From contig CAMAVM010000002.1 of NCBI GenBank assembly GCA_945861705.1, forward strand, positions 79,613 to 143,612: 64,000 nucleotides of DNA, given 5' to 3'. Under the pieces are notes generated by a model. The model was not told the DNA's origin and ran no database searches. It worked only from the letters and a program-made list of their open reading frames with translations. A program made the position numbers and the translations under genes. Shown here piece by piece: positions 36,391 to 45,296 of the stretch. Source of the stretch: Methylomagnum ishizawai. GTDB taxonomy: Bacteria > Pseudomonadota > Gammaproteobacteria > Methylococcales > Methylomonadaceae. The first letter of the stretch is position 1. The number at the start of each line of letters is the position of its first letter.

Positions 36391-37425
36391 TTAACTGTTG
36401 TGAACTTGAAGTCCAATAACTTCCCGCAACACCGAGGTAGCGTAACTGCCAGCAGGCAGGGTAAATGAGAGCTTTAATGTGGTTTTATTGCTGAACTGCC
36501 AGTCCAGATTGTCCACATTAACCCTTAAAGCACGACGGGCTTTTTCCACACCAAAAGCAACCAAACCTTCAGCCAGTTCGACATAATCATCGACTATTTT
36601 GTGTTCTATAGCAAATGCGTCAGCAGACACATCAATCTCGCCCTTGCCCCATAGCACGCCTGTTGGATGGATGGTTTTGGCTGCAAGTCGGCGTAGGATT
36701 TCAGCATCCGGCAACTGTGATTTAAAACTGCTATTCGAGCAGTCGAACATATAGGTGTCACCTATAAGCCCTTGATTCCAGGTTGCTTCGGCAACTCTAA
36801 TGCTAAGAATCTGGTTGAACAGATACGAACGTGCGGCGGATAAGTACAGGCTACGCTGTTCGCGGCCTATTTTCGCGCCTTTAAACATCGCCAAGGCTTT
36901 GTTGACATTTTGCCCCTGGTTGCCAAAGCGTTGCTCGCCGTAATAATTGGCAATGCCGTTGGCCTTGATTGATGATAACTGCTCAACGGTTTTTGCTTGA
37001 TCTCCTTGCCAATCACGAATAGTGATTTCAAAACGGTTGCCCGACAACACGCCACGTTTTAATTTTCGGGCATGACGTACCGTGTGCAGCACCTTCATGT
37101 TGTCGCTTGCAAATGCCGTCCAGTCTGGCTCAGATTTACCGGGCAGCCAAACGCTAAACCATTGGGTCGTCACCGCATGGCGGTCTTTTAATCCGGCATA
37201 ACCAATATCACGCTGGCGCACATTGGCATATCGAGCCAATTGCCGGGCAACAAAGTCGGTATTTTCTCCAGTTTTTTGTATTTGCAAAAAGACATGTTCC
37301 CCACCCCCGGACGGCTCAAAAGCAAGGTTTTCATAGACGACAAAATCTTCCGGTGCGGTGCGGATTTTGCCGACACCTGAAGGCGAGCCGTAAACATAAG
37401 GCCAAGCGGGGATTTCAATAGTCAT
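36391..37425 (-). CDS. truD: tRNA pseudouridine synthase D (U13)
   Basis: Isomerises U13 of tRNA-Glu to pseudouridine. 344 residues, the usual length. Motifs: FVARQLARYANVRQRDIGYAGLKDRHAVTTQW (catalytic Asp in GLKDRHA), RNRFEITIR-type GNRFEITIRD, GIANYYGEQRFG and PAGSYATSVLREV. Monocistronic, with no partner visible. Confidence 0.95.
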   Translation of the reverse strand: MTIEIPAWPYVYGSPSGVGKIRTAPEDFVVYENLAFEPSGGGEHVFLQIQKTGENTDFVARQLARYANVRQRDIGYAGLKDRHAVTTQWFSVWLPGKSEPDWTAFASDNMKVLHTVRHARKLKRGVLSGNRFEITIRDWQGDQAKTVEQLSSIKANGIANYYGEQRFGNQGQNVNKALAMFKGAKIGREQRSLYLSAARSYLFNQILSIRVAEATWNQGLIGDTYMFDCSNSSFKSQLPDAEILRRLAAKTIHPTGVLWGKGEIDVSADAFAIEHKIVDDYVELAEGLVAFGVEKARRALRVNVDNLDWQFSNKTTLKLSFTLPAGSYATSVLREVIGLQVHNS

Positions 37426-37657
37426 GAAGGGTTAATCAAGGTGCAGCCTTATGCGGGGCATATTTTGAGCCAACCAAAATACATTTTTGGTTCAAAAAGC
37501 CCAAGTTCTACAATACACTCCGCTAACCATAGAACAAACCGGTGAACCCATTAAAGACCTTTTTTCTGTAAAAAACCAAGCGCACTGGCTGCGAAAGATT
37601 ATTTTCGATCAGCAAGCAAGTAGTTGGGGTACATTAAGGTGGCAGTAGCTACCAAGC
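37426..37657. other. Intergenic region, weak plus-strand open frame only
   Basis: 232 bp. A plus-strand frame of about 60 codons ends at a TAG near 37649 and includes HWLRKIIFDQQASSWG and LTIEQTGEPIKDLF. It has no ATG start or ribosome site. It reads like a real protein fragment, so it may be the tail of a lost gene. I do not call it. Confidence 0.35.
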
Positions 37658-37996
37658 TCAACACCCCGCCTGGCTCGCACACTTAACGCACATGCTGGAA
37701 TAAGGCACGGCTTCCAGGCGCTCTTTTCTGATGGGTTCACCGCACAATTCGCAAATACCGTATTCACCGCTGTCTATACGGGCGATGGCTTGTTGCACCC
37801 TATCCCGTTCTGCCCTGGCGGCATTGCCTAAGTAATCCAGCACTTCGTCATTTTCGGACTGTGTGGCTTGTTCGGCAAAATCTTTTTCTAACGGTTCGTC
37901 TTCATGTTTGACATCGTGAGTGATCTTGGCTAGGCGGTCGTCCAGTTCCTCCAGCATTTCAATCAGATTACTGCGTACTTGTTCATATTCTTTCAT
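37658..37996 (-). CDS. TraR/DksA-type zinc-finger protein
   Basis: 112 residues from ATG 37996 behind an AGGAG site. A helical hairpin (MKEYEQVRSNLIEMLEELDDRL and a second helix ending ERDRVQQAIARID) is followed by a four-cysteine zinc finger, CELC and CVKC 18 residues apart. DksA relatives bind the RNA polymerase secondary channel and modulate transcription. It is shorter than DksA itself (about 151 in E. coli) and closer to the DksA-like/YbiI size class. Divergent from moxR. Confidence 0.85.
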   Translation of the reverse strand: MKEYEQVRSNLIEMLEELDDRLAKITHDVKHEDEPLEKDFAEQATQSENDEVLDYLGNAARAERDRVQQAIARIDSGEYGICELCGEPIRKERLEAVPYSSMCVKCASQAGC

Positions 37997-38101
37997 GGCA
38001 ACACTCCTGCTTTTGCTTTGCCTCAACTAGAGCCATTGTTCTATAGCCAATGTTCTATACTATGGGCAACAACTCGTTTTTCAAGCATCCTACCATTAAC
38101 T

Positions 38102-39007
38102 ATGCAAAATGACATCCAGCGGCTACTGAATGCCGCCAATCAGGTTATCCTCGGCAAAGACAGGCAAATCCGCCTGGCGGTGTGTTGCCTGTTGGCGCGT
38201 GGGCATTTGTTGATTGAAGACATTCCCGGCGTGGGCAAAACCACATTGGCGCATACGTTGGCGAAGTTACTGGGGATGCAATACCAGCGCATCCAATTTA
38301 CCAGCGATATTTTACCGGCAGACATCATCGGCGCTTCGGTGTTCGATGCCAAAAACCATGAATTCAAGTTCCATGCTGGGCCGATATTTAACCAGATGGT
38401 GTTGGCGGATGAGATTAACCGCTCGACACCGAAAGCCCAAAGCGCGCTGCTGGAAGCGATGGAGGAGCAGCAAGTCACCGTGGAAGGCGTTACTTATCAA
38501 TTACCAGAACCTTTCTTTGTGATTGCCACACAAAATCCCTCGCACCAGATTGGCACTTTTCCCCTACCGGAATCGCAACTGGACCGCTTTTTGATGCGGA
38601 TTGAGTTGGGTTATCCCGACCCCAAATCAGAACGGCAATTGTTGACGGGACAGAATCGGCACCTTCTGATTGAGTCATTATCTGCCCAGTTGCTGCCGCA
38701 AGATTTGCAGCAAATCCAAAAAAACATACGTAAAGTCCATGTGTCCTCTGCCTTGCTGGATTATTGCCAAGCAATCATCAACTTCACCCGCGAATCCCCC
38801 GAATACCATTGCGGGTTGTCGCCCAGGGCAGGCTTGGCGTTACTAACGGCTGCCAAAGCCTGGGCGTTTATGGGTCAGCGCGATGCGGTCATCCCGGAAG
38901 ATATACAAGCCGTGCTGGCGGCAGTTGCAGGTCATAGGTTGCGGTCAGGCAATAACGATTCCGTAGCCATCGTCGCGCCCATTTTGGCTAAGGTTGCCGT
39001 GCATTGA
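38102..39007 (+). CDS. MoxR-family AAA+ ATPase
   Basis: 301 residues from ATG 38102. Walker A is IEDIPGVGKTTLAH, Walker B VLADEINRSTPKAQSALLEAMEE, then VIATQNPSHQIGTFPLPESQLDRFLMRI. MoxR ATPases act as chaperone-like factors for neighbouring DUF58/VWA proteins. The following DUF58 gene overlaps its stop, so the two form a module. The third usual member, the tgpA-like transglutaminase, is found 6 kb away on the other strand (46185-48149). Confidence 0.93.
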   Translation: MQNDIQRLLNAANQVILGKDRQIRLAVCCLLARGHLLIEDIPGVGKTTLAHTLAKLLGMQYQRIQFTSDILPADIIGASVFDAKNHEFKFHAGPIFNQMVLADEINRSTPKAQSALLEAMEEQQVTVEGVTYQLPEPFFVIATQNPSHQIGTFPLPESQLDRFLMRIELGYPDPKSERQLLTGQNRHLLIESLSAQLLPQDLQQIQKNIRKVHVSSALLDYCQAIINFTRESPEYHCGLSPRAGLALLTAAKAWAFMGQRDAVIPEDIQAVLAAVAGHRLRSGNNDSVAIVAPILAKVAVH

Positions 39008-39951
39008 AAGGATTAGCTCTAAAAGAACGCTACGGACTGGACCGATTTTTCTTAGGTGAACGAACTGTGGACGGCAAGCCACTAACCCTCAATCAGCGGC
39101 GAATCTTTATTTTGCCAACGCAACGCGGCCTGGGTTTCAGCTTGTTGATCCTGCTGCTGGCACTGATTGCCTTCGTGTACAACAACAATCTGGCGTATAT
39201 GCTGGCCTTTTTGCTGGGCAGTATTTTTTTTATCACCATACTGCATACCTATAAATCCCTAGCGGGATTGACAGTCCAGGAAGGCCAAACCCTAGCCGTG
39301 TTTGTTGGCGAGGCGGCGGGGTTTGGCGTACATATCGACAATCCCACCTCAGTCGAACGCTATCATCTGCAAATAAAAATCAAGGCGGTCGAGCATTTCA
39401 ACCTAAAAGCCAATAGCAAGGCGCATCTTACCTTATACGACCTGACCCAGAAAAGGGGTTGGCATTCGGCGGGGACGGTCACTGTTTTTAGCGCCTATCC
39501 ACTGGGCTTGTTCCGCGCTTGGTCGCCGATAAGGTTTAGCTCGAAAGCGTTGGTGTACCCCAAACCTGCAAACCAGGAAATCCCCTTTCCAGAAACAGGA
39601 TCAACCAAAAACCAGCAAGGCCGGTTCAAAAAAGGCGGTGATGAATTTTATGGTTTGCAAAGCTATCAGGCTGGCGATCCGATCAGGCATTTGCACTGGA
39701 AAGCCTACGCGAAAGGCCTAGGTCTGTTCAGCAAGCAATACGGCGGGGAAAGTTCGGCAGAAATCTGGCTGGATTATGGGCATGCCCCAGGGCAATCGCT
39801 GGAAGAACGCTTGAGTTACTTATGCCGCTGGGTGGTAGATGCAGAACAAGCGGGATTAAGTTACGGATTCGTGTTGCCCGGTTTACGGCTAGAACCCAGC
39901 AATGGCCCAGCACATTACCGGAAATGTCTGGAAGCGTTGGCGTTGTTTTAA
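39004..39951 (+). CDS. DUF58-family membrane protein
   Basis: 315 residues from TTG 39004, overlapping the moxR stop by 4 nt. Two hydrophobic helices (LGFSLLILLLALIAFVY and LAYMLAFLLGSIFFITIL) precede the DUF58 block: GGDEFYGLQSYQAGDPIRHLHWKAYAKG. The family is tied to MoxR ATPases; its molecular role is unclear. In many gammaproteobacteria the transglutaminase-like TgpA follows directly. Here the next gene reads the opposite way. Confidence 0.9.
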   Translation: MKGLALKERYGLDRFFLGERTVDGKPLTLNQRRIFILPTQRGLGFSLLILLLALIAFVYNNNLAYMLAFLLGSIFFITILHTYKSLAGLTVQEGQTLAVFVGEAAGFGVHIDNPTSVERYHLQIKIKAVEHFNLKANSKAHLTLYDLTQKRGWHSAGTVTVFSAYPLGLFRAWSPIRFSSKALVYPKPANQEIPFPETGSTKNQQGRFKKGGDEFYGLQSYQAGDPIRHLHWKAYAKGLGLFSKQYGGESSAEIWLDYGHAPGQSLEERLSYLCRWVVDAEQAGLSYGFVLPGLRLEPSNGPAHYRKCLEALALF

Positions 39952-40026
39952 TATTAACTACGCAAAGCCGATAGCAGTTGAAAAGTTGGGTTACGTCAGT
40001 AAATAGCCTATACATTATCGATTACA

Positions 40027-40695
40027 TCAAAATAATTTACCCAACAACTTCGCCACTGTTTCAATTAAATCTATTTCCAGCGCACTACCAAAACCACCAC
40101 TGGTATTAGCATAATCGGTCGCCGTATGGGGAAGAACATCCTGTTTCTGTTGTTTTTGCTTTTTCAGGTCTGCCGCGTGTTCTTGATGTAACAATTGACC
40201 ACCGGCTTTTTTCCATTCCAGTAAGTGCGTCAGTTCACCACTGTCCAGCCAAATGCCGTGGATAATGCATTGGTCAACGACCACACCACTGCGTTGACCG
40301 AAATTGACTCGGTTCATGTGCCTTCGACAATCAGGACACTTAAGATAGCGTATTTTTTCAGGCTTGCGGTAACGGTCTTTGTTGATGTTATCGATATGTT
40401 CACGATTAATATCAAAGACATTAGAAACCGAGCTTTGCAAGATCAACTCTATTTCACCTTTATCGAAAAACAAGCCGTAGCAAGTTTGACAGCGTTCAAC
40501 AGCTAATGGCTCTGGCGTTTTTAAGCCAATAGTTTGTAGCGGTTTGTCACAGTTTGGACAGATCCGCTTGCTATGCAGTTTTTCTACTTTATACGGATGC
40601 TTGGCATGTAAATCGACATCGCTGCGCGTATTACAATACAGACAGCGATTGGTATTGGCAGGCAACGCCGCCGAGCAAGATGAGCATCTAGCCAT
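40027..40695 (-). CDS. Zinc-ribbon protein with TFIIB-type fingers
   Basis: 222 residues, cysteine-rich. Three zinc sites: CSSC/CLYC at the N-terminus, CPNC with CQTC (VERCQTCYGLFFDKGEIELIL), and CPDC with CIIHGIWLDSGEL. The last two match the zf-TFIIB type (C-x-x-C, then C-x-x-[CH]-G-x-[WF]-x-D-x-G-E). It lies 18 bp after the SPFH gene on the same strand, so the two are probably co-transcribed and act together; the function of such pairs is not known. Confidence 0.8.
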   Translation of the reverse strand: MARCSSCSAALPANTNRCLYCNTRSDVDLHAKHPYKVEKLHSKRICPNCDKPLQTIGLKTPEPLAVERCQTCYGLFFDKGEIELILQSSVSNVFDINREHIDNINKDRYRKPEKIRYLKCPDCRRHMNRVNFGQRSGVVVDQCIIHGIWLDSGELTHLLEWKKAGGQLLHQEHAADLKKQKQQKQDVLPHTATDYANTSGGFGSALEIDLIETVAKLLGKLF

Positions 40696-40713
40696 GATTT
40701 ATCCGCACCCGAT

Positions 40714-41727
40714 TTATAAAGCGTCCAAAATTGCTTGTCTTTTATCGGCGTATTCCTGGTCGGAAATCAAGCCATCTTTGTTAAGTTCTTTAAGTTGTGC
40801 CAATTTGCTCGCAACGTCGTTTGCAGGTTGTGCTGTTGGGGCGGCGGGTGCATTTTGCACCCCTTGTGCCATCGCTTGCCCCAGACCTATACCCGCACCT
40901 AAACCTACACCAGCACCTGCTGCACCGCCTTCATTACGTGCGGCTTCGCGCATGGCTTCAAGTTGTTGCAGCTTTGCATAATCCACACCTGCGGCTTGTG
41001 CGGCATGCGCTTCGGCGGTGACATTGGCAATACGGTTTATACGCGTCAGGGTTTCTTCGTCGAAGCTCGTGCCTTCGATGCGGAAATCGGTCATCTCAAA
41101 ACCGAGTTTACCAAAATCGGCATTTAATTTTGCCGATACGCCGTCGGATATTTCGTCACGACTGGCATCAATATCCGTGTATGAATATTTGCTTTCGGCA
41201 AGAAAGTCACTCAGTGGATGAATAATTCGTTCGGACATAACTTTGCGAAAATCTTCAACCAGAAAATCGCCGTGGCTACCGACCACATTGACGAAAAACC
41301 CGCGCCCATCAGATATGCGGTAGCTGTAATTGCCGTAAGCTTTTAATCCTACAGGAAATTTGTACTTGGGGTCTTCGTATTTGATGCTCGAAGTTGTACC
41401 CCATTTTTGGTTGAGAATTTCGGTACGACGAAAAAAATAAATGCCGACTTTGTGGTGACTTTCAAAAAACTGCATGAAGTTTTTGATCGTCGTCCAAAAC
41501 GGGATGTTGGCGGTTTCCAGCGTAATCAGGCATTGCTCCTCGAGCACCGCCTGTACCTTGCCTTCGTACACGAAAATGCAGCCCTGCCCAGGACCGACAA
41601 TCAACTTGGAGGCGTTTTTGATTTCGTCGCCATTGTCGCTCCATTCATAAAATAAGGTATCGGGATTGGGATCGCTCCATTCAATAACCGAACGAAACTG
41701 CCGTCTAATACTGTCGAAAAGTGCCAT
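40714..41727 (-). CDS. SPFH-domain protein with C-terminal SHOCT motif
   Basis: 337 residues. The first two thirds resemble the bacterial SPFH/virion-core-like family: RSVIEWSDPNPDTLFYEW, LIVGPGQGCIFVYEGKV, FPVGLKAYGNYSYRISD, LGFEMTDFRIEGTSFDEETL. A helical segment and a Gly/Ala-rich linker lead to a SHOCT end (LAQLKELNKDGLISDQEYADKRQAIL). SPFH proteins oligomerise on membranes; SHOCT often marks small multimerising tails. Followed by a zinc-ribbon gene. Confidence 0.85.
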   Translation of the reverse strand: MALFDSIRRQFRSVIEWSDPNPDTLFYEWSDNGDEIKNASKLIVGPGQGCIFVYEGKVQAVLEEQCLITLETANIPFWTTIKNFMQFFESHHKVGIYFFRRTEILNQKWGTTSSIKYEDPKYKFPVGLKAYGNYSYRISDGRGFFVNVVGSHGDFLVEDFRKVMSERIIHPLSDFLAESKYSYTDIDASRDEISDGVSAKLNADFGKLGFEMTDFRIEGTSFDEETLTRINRIANVTAEAHAAQAAGVDYAKLQQLEAMREAARNEGGAAGAGVGLGAGIGLGQAMAQGVQNAPAAPTAQPANDVASKLAQLKELNKDGLISDQEYADKRQAILDAL

Positions 41728-41857
41728 AAAAGTTCTCCACTGGGCTAAGTAGTGGTTTCATGTTAGTTGAAATGGTTGAAATAGCAACAATAGGTAGCTA
41801 GGTTTGGATGATGTTTGATTTTTTGGGTAAAACTGTGTGGAATTATGACACCAAAAT

Positions 41858-42155
41858 TTAAAAATTCTTGCTTAAATGATTCAGTACATTTGTTGCTTTC
41901 ATCACTGTTAGGCAAGCCGTAGCCAAGATATTTTCACGAATTCCCGATTTCTTTTTGACCTTATGTTTGGCGTTGTTGTAAAGCACTTTTGCCCTCAGCA
42001 CTTCAAAACTATAGCCACAGCCTTGCCTTGCAATTGACTTGAGTGGTTGTTGGCTGATTCTGTATACGCATTGGTGACCCTGTGGTCGAAGTAGTTAAAT
42101 ACCTCTTTGTGCCAGTTACCTATTGCCCTATCCAAAAGCTTGCTCATTTTGGCGA
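41858..42155 (-). pseudogene. ISL3-family transposase, C-terminal remnant with a frameshift
   Basis: The minus strand reads LLDRAIGNWHKEVFNYFDHR, then VTNAYTESANN, typical of the ISL3 catalytic C-terminus. A one-base loss near 42040 then shifts the frame, which continues KSIARQGCGYSFEVLRAKV and further to a stop at 41858-41860. The N-terminal domains are absent; the reading frame meets the end of the antitoxin gene instead. Inactive. Confidence 0.75.
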
Positions 42156-42301
42156 AATTTCTCAAACAGCAGCATATCAACTAATGCTGCAACTGGCTTC
42201 ACAGCATGGGTAATAATAATTTGCTCATGCTGGTATTGAACTTCATTAAGCAGCTCGCTTAAGTTCTGCTGCACTGTCATGGCAGAAGTTTCTCGAATCA
42301 T
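42128..42301 (-). CDS. Orphan Phd/YefM-type antitoxin, probably truncated
   Basis: 57 residues from ATG 42301: MIRETSAMTVQQNLSELLNE, then HEQIIITHAVKPVAALVDM. This matches the DNA-binding N-terminal part of Phd/YefM antitoxins, which repress their operon and neutralise a partner toxin. The toxin-binding C-terminus is short or missing, and its end overlaps the ISL3 remnant in another frame. No toxin gene adjoins it. An upstream in-frame extension exists (to 42373) but looks unrelated. Confidence 0.6.
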   Translation of the reverse strand: MIRETSAMTVQQNLSELLNEVQYQHEQIIITHAVKPVAALVDMLLFEKFRQNEQAFG

Positions 42302-42433
42302 TGTTAAAAACTCAGTGAAAGCGTGATTGCACAGGTGATTTTCAATGTAACAGACTAAGTGTCCTCGATTCAATGTTCAATGACGGTTTGTTAGCGCGAA
42401 ACCGTCTTACGGGTTAACCATATAATTATAATC

Positions 42434-43142
42434 ATGTGGGCGGGTCTCGACCCGCCCTACAACCCGCCGTACGAGGTTGGGAAGCGCAAGGCATCTGCTT
42501 TTACAGCCGTCCCCAAAATAATTGAAAAAGGTGTGATAGTCGATGTTGAACTGAACTGGAAAGGCAGGGGTTATGACGGCTATACGCTGGCTGCGCCGAT
42601 CAGCATTGCAGGTGAGGCGTATGTCGGCGTGGCAATTGTCCACAAGGACAAGCCACGGGTTTTATTTGCAGGAAGTGGTGGTGTTGGAATCACTCCAGCG
42701 CGATCCCTTCAAGACCGAAGCATTGACCGACACGGATGCCGCGCTAAACGGAGGACACGCTGGAGCTATAGCCAGTATGCTACAGGGCATTTTCAAAGTC
42801 AATAAGGTTGATATTTCCAAAGCCCTCGACAAAAACGGCGAGCCGCAGGCATTGAAAGACCCGTACCGGACGACCAGGACAGGCGGCATTGCCAAAACCA
42901 GTAACATAGGCAACCCGAACATCAAGGACGGGATCACGATGCCATCCGCATTCCGTGACGAAATCGCGGGTTGGGGTTATGTCAGCCAAAGCCCATATTC
43001 GTACAGCTTTTACAACATGCCCAGCAAAAGCTGGGATTCCACGCCGGAAGGCATTGTCCGTATATCAGACCATTGGAATTTTTTTTCCAGCGGGTCAATG
43101 CACATGGTCACGGATAAAGAGGTGCCGAACAACACGCATTGA
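42434..43142 (+). pseudogene. Frameshifted fragment of a phage-type polyvalent/toxin-domain protein
   Basis: One frame gives VGKRKASAFTAVPKIIEKGV, GRGYDGYTLAAPISIAGEAYVG and VAIVHKDKP. Near 42655 the frame shifts by one base and continues GFYLQEVVVLESLQRDPF, GGHAGAIASMLQGIFKVNKV and SKALDKNGEPQALKDP, ending at 43142. The succession (VGVAIV, FYLQEV, DKNGEP) recalls C-terminal nuclease-like domains of phage MuF or large polyvalent proteins, but this is from memory. No proper start codon is attached. Non-functional as read. Confidence 0.45.
42438..42457. repeat. REP-like palindrome
   Basis: GGGCGGGTC and GACCCGCCC form a perfect 9-bp inverted repeat with a 2-nt loop. Similar G/C-rich palindromes are common intergenic repeats in gammaproteobacteria. 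It lies at the 5' end of the frameshifted phage-type fragment. Confidence 0.6.
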
Positions 43143-43163
43143 GCCAAGGCGCGGCACAAGGAA

Positions 43164-43240
43164 GTAGGATGGATAAGCTCAGCGCATCCATCAAATATAA
43201 TCCCTGGGAAAGATGGATGTGCTACGGTTATCCATCCTAC
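43164..43240. repeat. 77-bp palindromic repeat element
   Basis: GTAGGATGGATAA (43164-43176) is the exact complement of TTATCCATCCTAC (43228-43240). Inside, GCGCATCCATC (43182-43192) pairs with GATGGATGTGC (43212-43222) with one G-T mismatch. The whole can fold into one long cruciform arm. Confidence 0.75.
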
Positions 43241-43763
43241 ACCTTACTTCCGAAGACAAAGTATAGGCTTTTAGTTCCTTAAGCTCTTCATCTGTCGGTA
43301 CGCCCCTGTCGCGCAGCTTTGCCAATTTTCTATTTCTTCGATTGCGTTCATGCAGTACCTTAACTTGTGTTGGCTTATTAGAATTTGGTGGCCTGTTAGT
43401 GCCGCATCAGAACGGTTTTAACCGTTATGCACGGCAAATGGCGGTGTACTTTGGTTATTCCCTTGTTGATAACCGTATGGTGCTAAGTGATAATTTAACC
43501 ACTTCTTGGAGCTTTGTGACTAAGCGTAGCCATATTATCAATTAAATCAAGCAGTAATTATGATTTGATGATGTTATTTGGCTAGGCTAATAGTGTCTTA
43601 CTGTTATTCTCAGTCACTATTGAAAACTTATTTGGGTAGCATAAATAAATTTCAAAATTCCACACAGTTTTACGATTTTGACATTGGATTTCAGGATGAA
43701 TTTTCCACCCAGTTTTACCGATTACCCGATTTTTTAAAATACGAACACTACTACTCTTAATAT

Positions 43764-44384
43764 CTAAATCGTGTAATGCCCGTAGTGGTGTTGATAATCT
43801 GCCATTGCCCGTTTTATTACTTCGTGGGCTTCATCTCGTCCATAAACATCGGTTATTTCGCAAATAAGGTGTTCACTGGGCAGATGTTTATAAGTCAAAA
43901 AATAATGTTTTAAGCGGTCAATGTACGATTGTGGGCAATCCGAGACATCATTCCATTGCCGATAAAATTCATCACCCTTCATTACGGCGATTATCTTGTC
44001 ATCTGCTTCACCGCTGTCCAGTAAGCGAAAACCGCCAATTGGTACTGCTTGTACCAGAATATCGCCGTGAGTTACGCTACGTTCGCTGAGGACGCAAATA
44101 TCCAGCGGATCACCGTCACCTTTTATGACTTTTCTGCCTGACTTCATCCCTGCGTACTCCGCCACTTCCTCCGCACAATAGGTTTGCGGAATAAATCCGT
44201 ACAACGTGGGAATCATATTGGAAAATTTTTGCGGTCGATCAATTCTGAGATAACCGCTGACTTTGTCGATTTCATATTTGATGGTATCGGATGGGACGAT
44301 TTCGATGAACGCCGTCACTATGTTTGGGGTGTTATCACCGGCTTCTATGCCATGCCAGGGGTGGGCTTTGTGTCGAATACTCAT
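43764..44384 (-). CDS. ppa: Inorganic pyrophosphatase, family I
   Basis: Hydrolyses pyrophosphate to drive biosynthesis. 206 residues. Family I motifs: KYEIDKVSGYLRIDRPQKF, PTLYGFIPQTYC, GDGDPLDICVLSE (metal-binding Asp residues) and VPIGGFRLLDSGEADDKIIAV. Somewhat longer than E. coli Ppa (176) because of N-terminal and C-terminal extensions. It sits right beside the decayed ISL3 region (stop 23 bp from 43741). Confidence 0.92.
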   Translation of the reverse strand: MSIRHKAHPWHGIEAGDNTPNIVTAFIEIVPSDTIKYEIDKVSGYLRIDRPQKFSNMIPTLYGFIPQTYCAEEVAEYAGMKSGRKVIKGDGDPLDICVLSERSVTHGDILVQAVPIGGFRLLDSGEADDKIIAVMKGDEFYRQWNDVSDCPQSYIDRLKHYFLTYKHLPSEHLICEITDVYGRDEAHEVIKRAMADYQHHYGHYTI

Positions 44385-44462
44385 TGAATCGTAGTTATGT
44401 TGCTGTGTTTATAGTCATGGAAACCTCATGTATTATCACGTTTATGCGATAAAAAGAACGTA

Positions 44463-45296
44463 TTAAACCGATATAACACCTTTGATGTGGTCATGGGTTT
44501 GGTAATCGGTGATAGCAAAATCGTCGTATTGGTAAGCAAAAATCGAATCTGGTTTCCGTTGGATGGTTAAGGTGGGCAGCGGATAAGGTTGTCTAGTTAA
44601 TTGCAATCTGGCTTGTTCCAGATGGTTTAAATATAAATGCACATCACCACCCGTCCAAATAAAATCGCCCACTTGCAAATCGCATTGTTGTGCCACGATG
44701 TGGGTTAACAAAGCATAACTGGCGATGTTGAACGGTACGCCCAAAAACGTATCACAACTGCGTTGGTATAGCTGGCAGGACAGCTTGCCGTCCGCTACAT
44801 AAAACTGGAAAAACGCGTGGCAAGGAGCCAGAGCCATTTTGCCGTTCGCTACATTTTGTTGTGGGCTGATGCTTTCATCCGGTAAATCCGCCACATTCCA
44901 CGCCGATACGATCATACGTCGGCTGTTGGGTGTTTGTTTGAGTTGTTGTATTACCTGGGCTATTTGGTCGATGTGTTTGCCGTCCGGAGTCGGCCAGGAG
45001 CGCCACTGATAACCATAGATTGGCCCTAATTCGCCGTGTTCGTCCGCCCATTCGTTCCAGATATTAACCTTATGGTCGCGTAAATAAGCGATATTGGTCT
45101 CACCTTTCAAAAACCACAGCAATTCATGGATGATGGATTTGAGATGAATCTTTTTGGTTGTGACCAAGGGGAAGTCATCCGCCAGATTAAACCGCATCTG
45201 ATGACCGAAAATGGACAATGTACCGCTGCCCGTTCGATCACCCTTTAAAGTGCCTTCCTGGAGAATTTTGTCAAGTAACTGCAAATACTGTTTCAT
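44463..45296 (-). CDS. thyA: Thymidylate synthase
   Basis: Makes dTMP from dUMP with methylene-tetrahydrofolate. The start is ATG 45296 ([12 protein letters not shown]), overlapping the lgt stop by 4 nt (ATGA); 277 residues. Catalytic Cys in [17 protein letters not shown]; also [58 protein letters not shown]. About 14 extra residues ([14 protein letters not shown]) precede the catalytic loop compared with E. coli (264 residues), as in some other proteobacteria. Confidence 0.97.
   Translation of the reverse strand: MKQYLQLLDKILQEGTLKGDRTGSGTLSIFGHQMRFNLADDFPLVTTKKIHLKSIIHELLWFLKGETNIAYLRDHKVNIWNEWADEHGELGPIYGYQWRSWPTPDGKHIDQIAQVIQQLKQTPNSRRMIVSAWNVADLPDESISPQQNVANGKMALAPCHAFFQFYVADGKLSCQLYQRSCDTFLGVPFNIASYALLTHIVAQQCDLQVGDFIWTGGDVHLYLNHLEQARLQLTRQPYPLPTLTIQRKPDSIFAYQYDDFAITDYQTHDHIKGVISV

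Larger units (their letters stand above)
41827..43673. mobile_element. Decayed ISL3-type element containing foreign fragments
   Basis: Two 18-bp sequences, GTAAAACTGTGTGGAATT at 41827-41844 and its exact reverse complement at 43656-43673, flank the region. Their core resembles ISL3-family ends. A second similar end, TTCCACCCAGTTTTACC, lies at about 43704-43720. Inside are the C-terminal part of an ISL3 transposase, an orphan antitoxin, a frameshifted phage-type fragment and two hairpin repeats. The transposase N-terminus is missing. Bounds are inferred from the repeats. Confidence 0.55.

Noticed and set aside
37469..37651. Plus-strand frame of about 60 codons between truD and the DksA-like gene
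   Set aside because: Protein-like in part but without an ATG, GTG or ribosome site; kept only as a note in the intergenic entry.
42434..42805. Plus-strand frame as an intact gene of 123 residues
   Set aside because: Only the first part looks like protein; after about 42655 the coding signal moves to another frame, so it is treated as a frameshifted remnant.
42439..43240. CRISPR-like repeats
   Set aside because: The palindromes here are single copies of different elements with no regularly spaced direct repeats.
43342..43760. Two short plus-strand frames (67 and 60 codons)
   Set aside because: No ribosome sites, no family resemblance, and they overlap ISL3-end sequences; judged non-coding.
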